From the NCBI GenBank assembly GCA_021464245.1, contig JADCRB010000068.1:2538797-2602796 (forward strand): a DNA stretch of 64,000 nucleotides, read 5' to 3'. This DNA comes from Carallia brachiata. Its lineage: Eukaryota; Streptophyta; Magnoliopsida; Malpighiales; Rhizophoraceae. Positions 51,401-63,906 of this stretch are shown piece by piece. The position numbers and the translations under genes were made by a program. Each line of letters opens with the position of its first letter. Positions within the stretch are counted from its first letter, which is position 1. The notes under the pieces were generated by a model, which saw only the letters and a program-made list of their open reading frames with translations, did no database searches and was not told the DNA's origin.

Positions 51401-54011
51401 CTTAATATGTATATATCATAAGTTGGACCAAATTTTTTTTTTTTTTTTTTTGAGAAAATGGACCAAATCTTTATATTTAAATGATCCGAATCGTGTATAA
51501 TCTTGATAGTTCCTAGCAAATTTTTGCGGTGCGTAGGAGCAAAGTTGCAGCTGTCACATAAAATTCACAACTAATAAATCTTCAAATACACTCCGTGATT
51601 TAATTAAACAAAAAAATTTACCCTCTAAAATTATTTCCTTTTCTAAGTTAGAATTACGCACTCGGATTTTAATCGTCAAAACTGAATCTCGCAAAAAAAA
51701 ACGAAAAAAGGAAAGCAGATTTTAAATTCCAGTTTATTCTTGTTGGGCCGATGGCCGATAAGGCATATTGCAGCTGGGCCGGCTGTAACCGAAAATGTTA
51801 TCTTTATATGGGCTAAAAGACTGGACGGCAGAAATAAACAATTTTTCTCATAGGCTGCAGAAAGTCAATCCTTTATACTTATTTCTTCTACAAAAAAAAA
51901 AAAGCTGATCTTTATTCTAGATGACACCCTAGTGGACACCGTAAGGGACGCCGTAGGCTAGAACTTAGGCCTCTATTTAAGAGATTTTGATTTTAATCCT
52001 GAAAAGAGAGGGATGAAATTTGTAAGAGGAAAAAAGTTAATTTTATTATGTAACTTATGGTTTAATATATCTTTTAATGGACAAAAAAAAAAGTTGATCT
52101 TTTTTAACTTTGGTAATTGGCTCAAAAAAAAAGATTTTAATTAGAAGCGAAGGAGGGCAAAAGGAGGCATATAAGACAAGAATGCACGTTTTGAGTTGAG
52201 AAGTGAATGAAATGTGAATGCCGAAGAACTTGCTGGAGATCTAACAATAATCGGGGTCAACGAGAAAGTCTTCAATTTGCTTTAATGGGCTCTTTAGTTT
52301 TGCCCGTTTGATTCCAACCAAAAAAAAAAAAGGAAAAATGCAGCAAAAGGAGGGAAGAGGAGGGGTTATCTAGAATCATTATATTTATCTCTGAGATGAT
52401 TTAGAGGCCTTAAAGTTCTAATCCCAATTGGATTAGAAGGTTCGATGCGTTATTTGCGCATCTTTCCGCTTTATATCGTGTGCACTGAAATTCAGCGTTC
52501 TTCTTTAAGTGGCAATGGTTGTTGCACTAATCAAGACCGCCGTATATCTTGATATATAAGTTTATTAATTGATAAATCGACAAAACGTGCAGAAAATGGC
52601 CAAATTCGATGTTCCATTCTTGTACAATTGTACTTATGTACATTAGATATAATATTTTAGCTTCTTTTTTTCTTTTCATTTCAAAGCGTTGAATGCATGG
52701 AACATGACCAGGCAAAAGGAAACGTTACTAAAAGATTTTTATTTAACTCACTTAAAAAGTGAGTAGAGTTAATTCAAATTAAGATGTAAATTAAAACAAA
52801 GATTTAAGTGGACTCAAATAAAAATTAAAAAATAATAAAATAATTTGTGTAGTATAAAATTATATATCTATTATACTCATAAAAAATTAAATATGAATAA
52901 CAAGCACTCAAAAATAATAACTTAGTGATTTAGAAATTTATATGGGTAGCTAGATAACGGCTGCAGCTTAATTATTTTTTGACTCCCATTTGCCAGTTGC
53001 CACCTGTTGAAGCAGGTGGTTGACGCACCGGGTACGCCCGTCCAGCCATTTCACCACGGAGGCACAGTCAAGCACGGTTAACCGAAATGCACAATCTCAG
53101 GTCTCAATCCGATGCAAAAGGAACAAAATCTTTTTTGTTTGTAGAAAGGACCATTGGGGAGGAGAGCAGTTGAGGAAGAGGACACCCTCTATTGAAGTTC
53201 AAAATCAGACTTATTCTTGTTGAATAATACACATTTTGAATCACTCTGATAGTAGAACCTCAAAAAGAAGAAAATCTTAGTCACCACCAAGTACACACCC
53301 TAGATTCCTCCCTCCTCCCCCTCCCCTCTTTGGCTCTGCAGTCTGCATTTTGACCCATATGCCTCTTTGTTTTTCCGACGTACCAAAGAAAATGTACTGT
53401 TTTTCTTTTCATGCGATGCTATGCTTGTATTCGCGACTTTTGTACGTCACGAACCATGATCATTCTCTACCGGTTTACACTTGACAGTTATTAATGCTGC
53501 CTTTTAATTAACCAAAATCAAGTGTACTTGTTTTTGTCGGGAGCAGCTTTATTCTGTCGGATTTGAATTAGTTTCTGATGTACAAGGAACATTATTTTCC
53601 CAAGATTTTTTTTTTCACCTAGCATATGAAATCGATCAAGCCTTGTATTTGACTTTTTCAAGTTTGAAAACAAAAGTTCTTATGTAAAAATGAACATCAA
53701 TACATGTACAGAATTTTAGTTTTCTAATTAGTATATTAAATATAACAAAATTAATAATTTTTACATCAAAATAAATAATTTTTACAATAAAAACTAAAAA
53801 CAATTATTTTTTGATTGTAAATATTATCAATTTTATTGTAAAAAATATCAATCTTATTTCATTTTAAATGCTAATCAAAACATTAGAATTTAACACATTA
53901 ACATTTTCACTAAGAAAAATAATGTACATCAACTACAAATCCTCACCCAAAAGCATAACAGTACTAGTGTATACAACACGGTTTATATTATCTCTCATTT
54001 TCTGTCAAAAT
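48440..54011. other. Intergenic DNA
   Basis: No recognisable gene. A GC-richer patch at 49130-49420 has ORFs on both strands without known motifs. A 28-base tandem duplication is at 50396-50456, and homopolymer runs are at 50368-50380 and 51430-51450. The remainder is AT-rich spacer; a possible copy of the AT-rich foldback family lies near 52840-52890. Confidence 0.5.
50396..50456. repeat. Tandem duplication of a 28-base unit
   Basis: The unit containing ACACCCTTTGTGATTGAGG and AAAAGGAAC occurs twice in direct succession with no visible difference, which suggests a recent replication-slippage or assembly duplication. No function is evident. Confidence 0.85.
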
Positions 54012-55584
54012 TCACATAAAATCTGCAAAGGCCAAACTCTCCGGAATTTCAAACTTCAACAAGCTGCAGCGGTGGTTCTCTCTCTCATCTTCCGCGCTGC
54101 TGCTGCTGTTGACGAAAGTGGATGATGAATTCAAGGGAGCCGGGCCTGATAAAGGGGTCGAAAAAACTGAGCCCGTGCCAAAATTCTGGTACCCTGAGTT
54201 CTCTGGAAATTCATGAACAGTATGATTTCTGGTGCCATAAGCATAGTTTGGCTGGGAAACCAAACTATCTTTCGAGCTTGAAGGCTGTAGATTTTCTAGG
54301 GAATTCTGACAGCCAACAGCTAAACTAGAAAAACTGGAAGAAACCCCCCTGTATTTGTTGGCATGAGTTGTGCTAGTTTTGAAATTTGAGCATTAGAGGC
54401 GTTGCAGGCAGGATTTTCCTGAAATGGGTTCTGAAACTGGTCAGGTTGTGATAATGGCACTTGCCAATTCTGTAGCATCGAGTTGAAAAATAGCTTTTCC
54501 TGGAGTTGTTGCAGAACCGATCCAGGGTTTTCTTGTTTCAGTGAGTCCAGCGTGGTGGCTAGCCTTAGCAAATCAGGATTTAAGAGTGCCGCTTGGGTGC
54601 GTAAAAAACTTGAAAGATTAAGAAGCAAAGGATTACACAAAGCTGAACTTAGAATGGAGGGTAGGTCGAGAAAATCGAGATGTGGTGCATGGGTTACAGG
54701 ATTAATTCCATTTCTGAGCAGCCTCTTTCTTATGTGGGTGTTCCAGTGATTCTTGATCTCGTTGTCGGTTCTTCCTGGCAAACGTGCAGCTATAGCAGAC
54801 CACCTACCATTGAAAATTGTTCTCTTATTAAATTCACAAATTAATCAAGAAAAAGATGTTGTATCTTTTCTAAAACTTCTATAATTCATATTAGAATTTT
54901 TATTTTATACATATGAAATTTTATAATTTATAACACATTTTTCTTCTTGAAACGGGTCAAATTCACATATAATAGTCAAACCGCTTAATAACAAACTTTT
55001 TGTACTCTCATATCATGTCGAATAATACCTTAAAACTTAAAATCACATAAAAATTAGAAAGCTTAAAAATATCATAACTACATCAGATATTTGTATTTTA
55101 TCAATATAAGAAGTTGAACTGCTTAACATTTTTTTTTTCTTCAATTACTTAATATGAGATGAAATTGAAAAATCCAAAGTGCATAATGGTCTTATTCTTA
55201 CTTGTTCCCCAGGACACCGTGCAGCTGGATAATCGTTTCTTCCTCTTCAAACGAGAATCTTCCTCTTTTGATATCAGGCCGCAGATAATTCGTCCATCGA
55301 AGACGACAACTCTTCCCACATCTTTGAAGTCCTATGCAATCCAATTAATTTACCATGTCAAAATAGATCAAAACAATACGTCAAAATGTCCAAATTATAA
55401 CATAAATTCATACAAAACTTCGAATATAAAAAAAAATATAATTTTATATACCAGCATTCTTAGGAAGAGTGCTCCAATTGCCTGGTCCGTGCATTTGGAC
55501 ATAACTGGTGAGCTTGTGATCTTCCTCAGGGGTCCATGAACCTTTCTTGAGTCCATTCTTGTCGCAGCAAGGTGCCCTTCCCAT
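54012..55584 (-). CDS. R2R3-MYB transcription factor, MYB102/MYB74-like, with C-terminal frameshift
   Basis: Exons on the minus strand: 55452-55584 (133 bp), 55202-55331 (130 bp) and 54012-54803, with standard R2R3-MYB intron positions. The protein begins [20 protein letters not shown]. The R2 and R3 repeats are complete ([49 protein letters not shown]). [20 protein letters not shown] after R3 is typical of the MYB102/MYB74/MYB41 group, known for stress and wound responses; that role is inferred. The strict frame stops at 54320-54322 after [11 protein letters not shown]. The next frame is open from the same place to a TGA at 54012-54014 and ends in an acidic tail with [16 protein letters not shown], a family-like C-terminus. 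One base missing at the A3C6 run (54341-54349) explains this; the full length would be 351 residues. Confidence 0.88.
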
Positions 55585-55750
55585 TGATACTATGTATGCA
55601 ATTTGTGGGTGTGCAGAAAAATGTATCAAGTTATTTGAACTTGTAAGACAAGAAGGAAAGGGAGGAGGGTTGACTGTCTATAAATATGACTACGGAAATG
55701 AAATCCTCTCATAAGCCAACATTTCACTTCGTCGATAAGAGTGGGTATGG

Positions 55751-55760
55751 CTATTTATAG
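55751..55760 (-). promoter_or_regulatory. Probable TATA box of the minus-strand MYB gene
   Basis: CTATAAATAG on the minus strand lies about 170 bases before the ATG at 55584, so transcription would start near 55720. This is sequence match only; another AT-rich candidate at 55678-55686 reads less well in the required orientation. Confidence 0.5.
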
Positions 55761-56079
55761 TTGAGAAAACAGCAGCCAAATTGATTCAAGTCAACAGGAT
55801 TTGGCGCCGGCCTGGCCTCGTGTGATGTACACGATCCCATGTTTTTATGAGATACTGAGGCGTGTGTGAAATATAATAATGTGTAATGTGTAAGCCTCCA
55901 TGTAAGAAATCTTTGGAAAATAGAGGTGACACATATCCAATCGGTATATAGCAACAGTACATCAAGAAGGGAAGCATACGATGCATATCATCCGTGTAGT
56001 AATATAGTTTGACTAATTTCTCCATAATATAGGAAAAAAATAAGTAGGCATAAGATTTAGCTAAAATCTATATATTCAA

Positions 56080-56305
56080 AATGATATAAATATAACATCA
56101 TTTAAATATCAATAAATAAAAAACAAATAAAAAATAACAGATAAAATTTAAAATGATGTTATCATGATATCATTTTAGTTGAATTCTGAATAAGTTCTTA
56201 AAGTAACATAAGTATAACATAATTTTAGATGTTAATAAGTAAAAAGTAACATTTAAACTCAAAAACGATGTTATTATGATATTATTTTAATTGAATTTTA
56301 AATTC
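56080..56305. repeat. Two tandem copies of an AT-rich unit of about 115 bp
   Basis: The series ATATAACATCATTT, TCAATAAATAAAAAAC, AACAGATAAAATT, GATGTTATCATGATATCATT, TTGAATTCT is repeated, diverged, as ATAACATAATTT, TTAATAAGTAAAAAG, AACATTTAAACT, GATGTTATTATGATATTATT, TTGAATTTT. The second copy begins about 56195. Non-coding. Confidence 0.65.
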
Positions 56306-58163
56306 TTTGACAATATAACAATGCTCTAATATTTATCTATGGCTATGCTATGTAATTTTTTATTATTTGTTGTCCGTTTCATCACTATCTGTTACGCAAG
56401 TATGGCATAGTAAAAGTTGACTTCGTTATCGAGCAAGCCGCACTAAACGAAAGTTGAAGGGACCAAGTTCAAAAAACTATAAGTTCATGCCCATATTAAT
56501 GAAAAGTAAAGGACACGGGGCCAAGATGAAAAATTGAAAACTTCAGAGGGCCAACGGCAATATGCCCAAACATTAAGCATCAAAGTTTTAAAAAAATGTT
56601 CATAAATTTTTTAAAGTTTTTGGGTGGCCCATGCCACAACTAATGGAGGAAATATGTCAGTTAATTAAGGCTTATTTTGACGTTCAAATATCTGGATCAA
56701 ATGAATCATCCCCTAAAAGCGGCTGTTGGATGGTCAATTGGAAGTTTTGACAAATTCGTTTGCACTCATAATTTTCAATTTTTGACTGTGTTTATTTGGC
56801 GTGAATGCTTTTGATTTTGCTTCAGAATGACGAAATTTGATTAGGGTTATCAAGAAATCATTTCACCCAAAATTTAAATATTAAAAAAATTTCAAAATAT
56901 AAATCACACGTTAAATTCTAATAATGATGAAAAATTAAAAAATTCTGTTTTATGCTTCACATTTTGTGCAGTCACTATAGCGAATAGACGTCCTATTGAT
57001 CCAAGAAGAAAAATTTTATTTCTGAAAAGGAAAATCTTTCTCGGATACAAATTTTATGGACTCGTTTAGGCACATAAAAATTAAGATCTTGTATCTGTCC
57101 AATAGGGTCCTTCTCAAAATTGTTCCTGTCTGTTTGAAATCTGTTGTGTCATTAAAAGAGTTGCCCCTTATAGTGCTGGTAATTGAGGCTTTTTGAAAAA
57201 AAAAAATTCTTTAACTCCAATTTATTCCCTATAATCAATATTTAATGAATAATAAAAAATATCCCATCTTTTTTGTTTGCACAACTGCCGTAAGATTTAA
57301 TCATCGAAAATATCCAATAATATAGTGTAGCTGTTTCCCGAATAACTACTTTGTTCATGATGCATATCAAATATATACACCGAAAAATGTAATTTTTAAT
57401 ATAACTACTTTAGTCATCATTTTGACAAATTGACTGCTAGGTAATATGTGCTTTATCTGAAGAAGCGTGACAAAGGCTTCCACTTCACCATACGCAAACC
57501 TGTGGAGGCAAATTCAAAATTCAGGTATTATATTCATCCACCTTCCATCTAACATTAACAATCGAACACATTGGGTCAAATACTTGACATTTAGTCACAA
57601 TGTCAAGCACTCTTGCCCTGTAGGATGCTTCCTTTACTTTTTCACCTTTCTTTATATTGCACTTGCAGCCAATTTCTTCACAGTGACAAGTAAAAATAGT
57701 AATTAATTAACAACCTCCATTGATGTCGTTGGCATATATAATAATATATACACAGGGAGACTATATATATATAGATATAAATACTGTATCATCGTTGTCT
57801 CCCGTTTGGCGCATGCATGACATCAATTTTACCACGATTACATATAACCAATTTGTATCTAACAGATCTAGATGATCATGTAATATTCATGCACAAAATT
57901 ATTAGTTCATATATAGCTGCAAATCCACCTCTTCATTTTGGTGAAAGCTCATGCAAGGATAACTTTTCTATTTATTTATTTATTTATTTGTGTTATAGAT
58001 TTGATTAAGGAGCTTGCTTATACAATGCGTATACGGTAATACTTTAGGTAATTGCTTGTCGCGAATTTAGGCTTCGCTTGTGCCATGGGTACTCTATGAA
58101 AGTTGTCCACGTCTTAGAGTTGACTCAAACATCTGGGTTATAGTGACATTAGATCTGGGTTAT

Positions 58164-58197
58164 ACACACACACACACACACACCACACACACACACA
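58164..58197. repeat. CA dinucleotide microsatellite
   Basis: About sixteen CA units with a single phase break (CACCAC). It is likely polymorphic. Confidence 0.9.
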
Positions 58198-59741
58198 TAC
58201 ATAAGTTGAGCATAAATAAGAATACTTAAATGAATATATTACCGCTTTAGGAATGACCAAATAAGAAATTGAAACATTCGTAACAAAGAGTATATATTCT
58301 ATTGAAGAAAAATAGAGGAAATGACATTTATATCAGTTTGGATATGCCTAAAATAGATCTCAAAATGTTCCAATTCAAAAAAGGACCAAATATAAGTGCA
58401 TGATGCTATAAGATGCAGAGTGCGACTTAAGTTCTCTTTAAAATTTGGTTAATTTGAAAGGATTTTGAGCAATTACACATTACATAATTAAACTAGTTTG
58501 TACTAGAACTGAATTGAGATAATATGAGCCATCGACTTATTAGATTAAAATTTTTTATTATTATTGTTGATACAAATGTTTGTTAAATTTTTGTTAGAGA
58601 TTGCCAGGAGCTCACCAACTTTGACCATATTGGGCAGATTAATTTTGGATTTGTATTTACATAATCTTTTCAAGGTAACGTCATCAAATCTTGCAGTTCG
58701 CATTCATACGTAGACACCCTAGCTTTGTATTGCATGCCATAGTTTTTTTTATGAAGGGAAATTAAACTATGAGATGTGTCTAAGCAGTTTTGTAAACAAT
58801 TAGTGAACATGCAATGGATGCCGGAGCAGGATTCGATGCACTCCTATGCAACGTAGAAATTAAAGTATAATTTGTACATCATCATAATGTCTAACAACAA
58901 CTAGTCTATGTCTTTAGTAGCTAGCAGATGGTCTAAATTGTCAGACAACTTCTTTGGAATCCCCGCCAGTTGTTCAACGTAAATGTCGCATGGCTATCCC
59001 CACATGCACAACTGCTTACATACACGGAGAAGATATGTGTAGGGGATTTACTAATTAAACAAGGATTATCAATTATATATGTTTGGATGAATGCTAAGTA
59101 ATCAAGTTAATACTTGTTGGAAAAAGAAAACAAAAACGGTTGGTTTTATTAATTCCAAGAGACGCCTTTCATATAATTTTTCTTCGTATAAGTACTGATA
59201 ATTAAACGAAAATTATATATACCGTAAATTTATAATTCAAACGGTATTAACATATATTAATAAGTGAGAAGCAAAAAATTTGAACACTCAATTTTCTCAA
59301 CTGTTCTCTTCTCCTTCAATCACTGATTTAGATTTAAAAAAAAAAAAAAACGAAAGTTATATGCAGCTCCTTCTAAACTCTGGAAAGGCAAATAATTAAA
59401 ATGCTGTCATGCACACAACAATAACAAAAAAAAAAAATTTCAGAAGAAGTAACCATACAGTAATGTCAACTTATGGGCTTTTTCGACAAGACCACGTGTG
59501 GTTGCAAGCCGAATTATCACAGGCAAGCTCAAAGCTGCTCCATGGTACTCAAGTCAAAAGAAACTCCAAAGTCTACACAAGCCCATTCAATCCAATAAGC
59601 AGCCACGTAAGTGTATAGGCCTAAAAAGAGTACATATAGGCTTATATCTAATTAGATCTTCTAATGCCAGAATAACCGAGGTAAGGGAGGGATTTAACAA
59701 AAAATAAATCACAGCATTTTTTTTATTATGTGCTCACAATT

Positions 59742-59889
59742 TTTTTTTTTTTTTAACAACAGCGAAAGCAAAGATTTCATTAACCTTTACAACATCTATA
59801 TACAGTTAAGGTTCAGAAAGTACGGCCCATACAAAATAACATTACACAGTAAGACCCGACTAACCCAAGCAAATTCAACAGTTCAGAGA
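59742..59889 (-). mobile_element. Possible LINE 3' tail with poly(A)
   Basis: On the minus strand this segment reads like a non-coding 3' end: GTTAATGAAATCTTTGCTTT followed by GTTGTT and a poly(A) of about 14 bases (the T run at 59741-59754). It joins the broken end of the BAHD pseudogene directly. The form resembles plant LINE 3' ends, but it could also be the pseudogene's own 3' UTR with a retroposed tail. No target-site duplication was found. Confidence 0.35.
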
Positions 59890-60457
59890 GAAAATCCTAA
59901 GTGAAGGACACAAAGCCTTCCTTCTTCGGATATCTCTTTCCAATTTGACAACCATTTCTCTGCTCCTCTCGAGAGCCCACATTCCAATTCCTTAATTTTA
60001 TTTCCAATTGCTTTTGCAGCCGCAACAATTCCATTTTCACAAGTGCGGGAGGCAAGTTTGGAACTAGTGGGTGTAGTTCCCTGACATCTCTTACATGATC
60101 GCCAATCACTTGGTTGAAATCGGCCGTTGACTTGGCAACAGTTAGGGAGACAGCGTCACAGTCGGTGAAGAAGATATGGGGCTTATGCGGTGGAGGCGGG
60201 CACAGGAGATTACCGGCGAGAGGGAAAAAGTGCTGGAGAGCAATGGAAAGAGAGGTTTTGAGTGCAGGAATGGTGTTGTGGACGAGGTAAAGGGTGGAGT
60301 GAGGAAGATCATAGAAGAAAAGGCGTTGCATGGGACGGCAAAGAAGCCATGGTAGGTCAAAGAAGCTGAGAGGGAGGCCGATGGCGGTTGGGATTGAGCC
60401 TGGTGGAGGGGAGATTTGGAAATGATCAAGGACTTCTACGGATTGGGATTGAGCCAT
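59890..60457 (-). pseudogene. BAHD acyltransferase pseudogene with internal deletion
   Basis: The start at 60457 and residues 1-139 (MAQSQSVEVLDHFQISPPPG... to LVPNLPPAL) are clearly homologous to the intact enzyme at 62485-63906. At about 60039 the sequence jumps to the part equivalent to residues 359-398 of the intact enzyme, encoded in another frame (NGIVAAAKAIGNKIKEL, RGAEKWLSNWKEISEEGRL). About 220 residues are missing, including the catalytic HxxxD and the YFGN motif, and the DFGWG end is lost too. The apparent 186-residue ORF reads across the junction in the wrong frame, so its last 47 residues are meaningless. It cannot be an active acyltransferase. It is a tandem relative of the neighbouring gene on the same strand, about 2 kb away. 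Confidence 0.88.
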
Positions 60458-61735
60458 GATTAATCGATTATGGTGGTGTAAAACAATTATTGTGTTTTTT
60501 TTCTGGTGATAATTATTGTTTTATATGTGGGCATAAAAATGATGTGCACGGACTTCATATGTGCCATATATATTACAAAAACCATGTCAAATATATATAT
60601 ATATATATATATTAAAAAACGGAATAATTTTATCTCTATAATAATTAGAGTATATATATAAGTGCAGACGCAAAAAGTAAAGGTTAAACTGATGTTTTAA
60701 TTCAGAGAATTTAATATTTTATATGTTTTTTTTACTTTTTAAAGTTCAATTAATACTATTTTAGTACATATACATTATATTTTTATTTTGATTTCACATA
60801 ATGTATACTTATTAACTATTTTCTTAATAATTATTTGTCGTTCACGGCACTAACACTTCGATCAATTTTACCCAATCCCAATTTATTATCATTATTATTT
60901 TTGGTTAACCCGATTTTACCTTTTTGAAGGCTGGAGTCTAGCATACCAATCCTCTAATACAATCGTCATATTTTTTTCTGTTGTTTTCAACAATCGTCAT
61001 ATTTTTCGATGGTAAACGATTGAATACCTCGGCGGTTGATACCCTTGCCCTTGGGCCACTCATCATTAGTCATTTACGAAACAATTGATTAACATTTTTG
61101 TTTACAGAAAGGATGGAGCTATTTACATGAAAGAAATAGTTTTATATACGCAGGCCAAAAAATATTTATTATCTCATTTGTGTGTACGAAGCGATTTGTA
61201 AATATAGATAATAATTCTCAAAGAGGCACGAGGAGAGAGAGAGGAGAGCGTAAGAGGTCGGTCTTGTGCAGTAAATCTTTCTTTCAAAAATATAATTTTA
61301 ATTTTTTAAATTAAGAATAATACTAAATATGATTAGAATAAGAATAAATACGTTTATAATTTATTTTTAAAAAAACTTATTATTTTTCCCTTAGTAAGGC
61401 CATAGTTGGGCTCGTTTTGTGTATTAGTATACAAAATAATGTCAACTGAGTTCATAATTTAGATTGAGATATGAATATGAATTTCAGATAATGATAGATA
61501 ACCACAATTCAAAACGATACTGTAATTATAATTCGATATACTTCTTAACTCACGACTCAATTCAAGATTCATTAGCGGCATTTAAAGATTTTGACTTTTA
61601 AATTTGTCCAATTTGACAATTAACTATGCACCGCTAATTTTAAACTCGATAATTTAATAACTAATATATTCATAAAATACCTTTTTCAGTCGGGTAAAAA
61701 TATAAAAAAAAAAAAACCAAAAAAATTGTTTATTC
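60458..61735. other. Intergenic DNA between the BAHD pseudogene and the hAT element
   Basis: This holds the former promoter side of the pseudogene, a long AT dinucleotide run at 60591-60612, and AT-rich spacer. No gene or other element is recognised. Confidence 0.5.
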
Positions 61736-62224
61736 CAAGGTTGTCAGAACCGGACCGGTCATCGAACCGGAAACACTAATGGGTCAAGGTTCAATCGGTT
61801 GAACCGGTCGAACCGGTATTTGAACCGGTATTTAATAATATATATGTGTATAAAAGTAATTATAAAAATAATATTTATAAATAGTGATTAAATATTAATT
61901 TTTCTAATTTTAAGGATGAAATTAAAATTTTTAATAGATTTATGACTAAATTGAACTTTTAAATTAAAGTTAATATTTAAATTATAATTTAAATAACATT
62001 TGAATTCAAATTGTAATTTATGAATTTTTTAATTTTATTGGACCGGTTCAACCGGCCCGGTTTTCACCGATTTTTATCGGTTTTGATCGGTTCTTGACCG
62101 ATTTTTTTCAGTTTTGACCGGTCTGAATCACCTTTCAAAATTTACCAAAACCGGTCCGGACCACCGGTTGGTCCCCAATTCAACCGAACCGACCGACCGG
62201 TCCGGTCCGATTCTAACAACAGTG
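61736..62224. mobile_element. hAT-type MITE
   Basis: Flanked by an exact 8-bp target-site duplication, GTTTATTC, at 61728-61735 and 62225-62232. The terminal inverted repeats are CAAGGTTGTCAGAACCGGAC on the left and, on the other strand, CACTGTTGTTAGAATCGGAC on the right; 19 of the first 23 positions agree. The edges are dense in ACCGGT and GGTTGAACC motifs and the centre is AT-rich. It is 489 bp and encodes no transposase. It lies about 260 bp past the stop of the intact BAHD gene and belongs to the same broad group as 46686 and 47584, though its sequence is not close to theirs. Confidence 0.88.
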
Positions 62225-62484
62225 GTTTATTCAACGTGTTTCGTAGTTGCATGGTTTCAAATAAGGTGCCACCCCATCGGTGCGTGAGCCGAAAAAAACA
62301 GAGAGTTACAACATTGAGCTTCAATTCACTTTGGCAGAGGGACCAAAACGGAGAATTGACAAACCACAGCCATTAGCTTTATCAATCAATCTACAATCTT
62401 TCACCAATTCATGATTTTGTGTTTTATTTTCTTAACCGGCTGTATAATATAATAGGATTTCGCGCTGGACAACAAAAACCCAAT

Positions 62485-63906
62485 TCAGATTTGTTTCAAA
62501 TGCTGTTGAAAGACAGCACAGAAGACATCCATTTTACTCCTGGTGAGCGCCAAGCCAACCTCAACGCCACCTCCTCCATCTCTGCTGTCTGAAATAGCAA
62601 TAGAACCAGAAACATCAATGTGAACAACCTCAGACTTTTTCGGCCTCCCCCATCCGAAATCCGTCTCATAAACACGCAATCTCGGCGATCCCGCAATCGA
62701 ATACAACGAATTTCCTTGTTCAACTATCTCTTTCGCTGTCAAAAACCATCTGTCCGCCCCTTTCAGAACCCCACCTCCCAAATATTCATTAACTTTTTCT
62801 CCAATTGTTTTCCCAGCAACAACGATTCCATTATCAGCAAGTAGCTCACTCCTCTTAGCCGGAACATAATGCACCCCGATACAATTACCGAAGTAGTTAT
62901 CGGGTAGTTTTGTTTCCAGGCGTTGTCGCAAATCCGCAAGAACTGCTAAGTAGCAAAGCTTGTCCTCTTCGGTTGAAGCACCAACTTCATGTTCTTCTGA
63001 TTTGATCAAACCGACCCATATAATCGCACACGTTACAGCAAATGTCGATACATGTAATTGCCCCAGAGTGTGGTCCCGGACTCGACGTTTCAGCTTATCG
63101 ATATGGGCATTGCCTATAACAAACGTGGCTCTGACCTTGTCCGAAAGTGAATCATCATGGGTCGAGTCGATGTTGTAGGCCGCAGGTGGTGCCCATTCCC
63201 AACACAACTCCAAAAACACGGACTCAAGCTGACATGTGTCTTTGATTATGGTCTTGTCGTGAGACGGCAGCCACTTATCCAAATGATGGGCAAACTGATC
63301 ATCTCCTCCTGATCTCGATGATGACCTGAAGACAAAGGCCCAGGATTTCACGAAGTGGTTAAAAGCCATGCCATCGGCTGCCACGTGTCGAAACGTGATT
63401 CCAATACAGAGCCCCGAGTTTGGAAACAGAGTCACTTGCAAGGCAAATAGTGAAAGCATTTTTGTCCCATCTTGTACCAAGCGTGATGGGGGCAACTTTG
63501 GAACAAAAGGGTGCAGCTCTCTGACATCTCTGACATGATCTCCAATTATCTCATTAAAATCAGCAGCTGACTCGGCGACCGTGAAAGGGACGGAGGAGTC
63601 GCCGTCGGTAAAGACTATGTGGGGCTTCTGAGGCGGTGGCGGATATATGAAAGTGGCTGCAAAAGGGTAGAAGTGCTGGAGAGTGGAGGAAAGGGAGGAT
63701 TTTAAGGAGGGAAGGATGTTGTGGATAAAGTATGGAGTGGGATGAGGGAAGTCAAAGAAAAAGAGGCGTTGCATTGGCTGGCGGCAAAGAATCCATCCCA
63801 CGTCAAGGAAGCCGAGAGGGAAAGAAGAGGCGGCGGCGGGCACTGAGCCTGGTGGCGGAGCGATTTGGCAATGATCAATGACTTTTATGGAATCGGAGCG
63901 AGCCAT
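62485..63906 (-). CDS. BAHD acyltransferase, phenolic glucoside malonyltransferase / anthocyanin acyltransferase-like
   Basis: Enzymes of this cytosolic clade transfer malonyl or aromatic acyl groups from CoA to flavonoid or phenolic glucosides. The gene is a single exon of 473 codons, near the usual family length. I chose the ATG at 63906 (MARSDSIKVI) because it aligns with the start of the neighbouring paralogue; the frame is open upstream to an ATG at 63987. The catalytic HVAAD (HxxxD) is at residues 174-178, YFGN at 338-341, and DFGWG at 416-420, where it supports the fold. YFGN is typical of the anthocyanin/phenolic glucoside acyltransferase group. The acyl donor and acceptor cannot be told from sequence. 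A broken tandem paralogue lies at 59890-60457. Confidence 0.93.
   Translation of the reverse strand: MARSDSIKVIDHCQIAPPPGSVPAAASSFPLGFLDVGWILCRQPMQRLFFFDFPHPTPYFIHNILPSLKSSLSSTLQHFYPFAATFIYPPPPQKPHIVFTDGDSSVPFTVAESAADFNEIIGDHVRDVRELHPFVPKLPPSRLVQDGTKMLSLFALQVTLFPNSGLCIGITFRHVAADGMAFNHFVKSWAFVFRSSSRSGGDDQFAHHLDKWLPSHDKTIIKDTCQLESVFLELCWEWAPPAAYNIDSTHDDSLSDKVRATFVIGNAHIDKLKRRVRDHTLGQLHVSTFAVTCAIIWVGLIKSEEHEVGASTEEDKLCYLAVLADLRQRLETKLPDNYFGNCIGVHYVPAKRSELLADNGIVVAGKTIGEKVNEYLGGGVLKGADRWFLTAKEIVEQGNSLYSIAGSPRLRVYETDFGWGRPKKSEVVHIDVSGSIAISDSRDGGGGVEVGLALTRSKMDVFCAVFQQHLKQI

Larger units (their letters stand above)
55761..59741. other. Intergenic DNA
   Basis: No recognisable gene. It contains the tandem AT-rich repeat (56080-56305), a CA microsatellite (58164-58197), TATA-rich tracts near 57737-57782 and a TTTA run at 57971-57990. 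ORFs at 57467-57706 and 59409-59707 have no known motifs. Confidence 0.5.
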
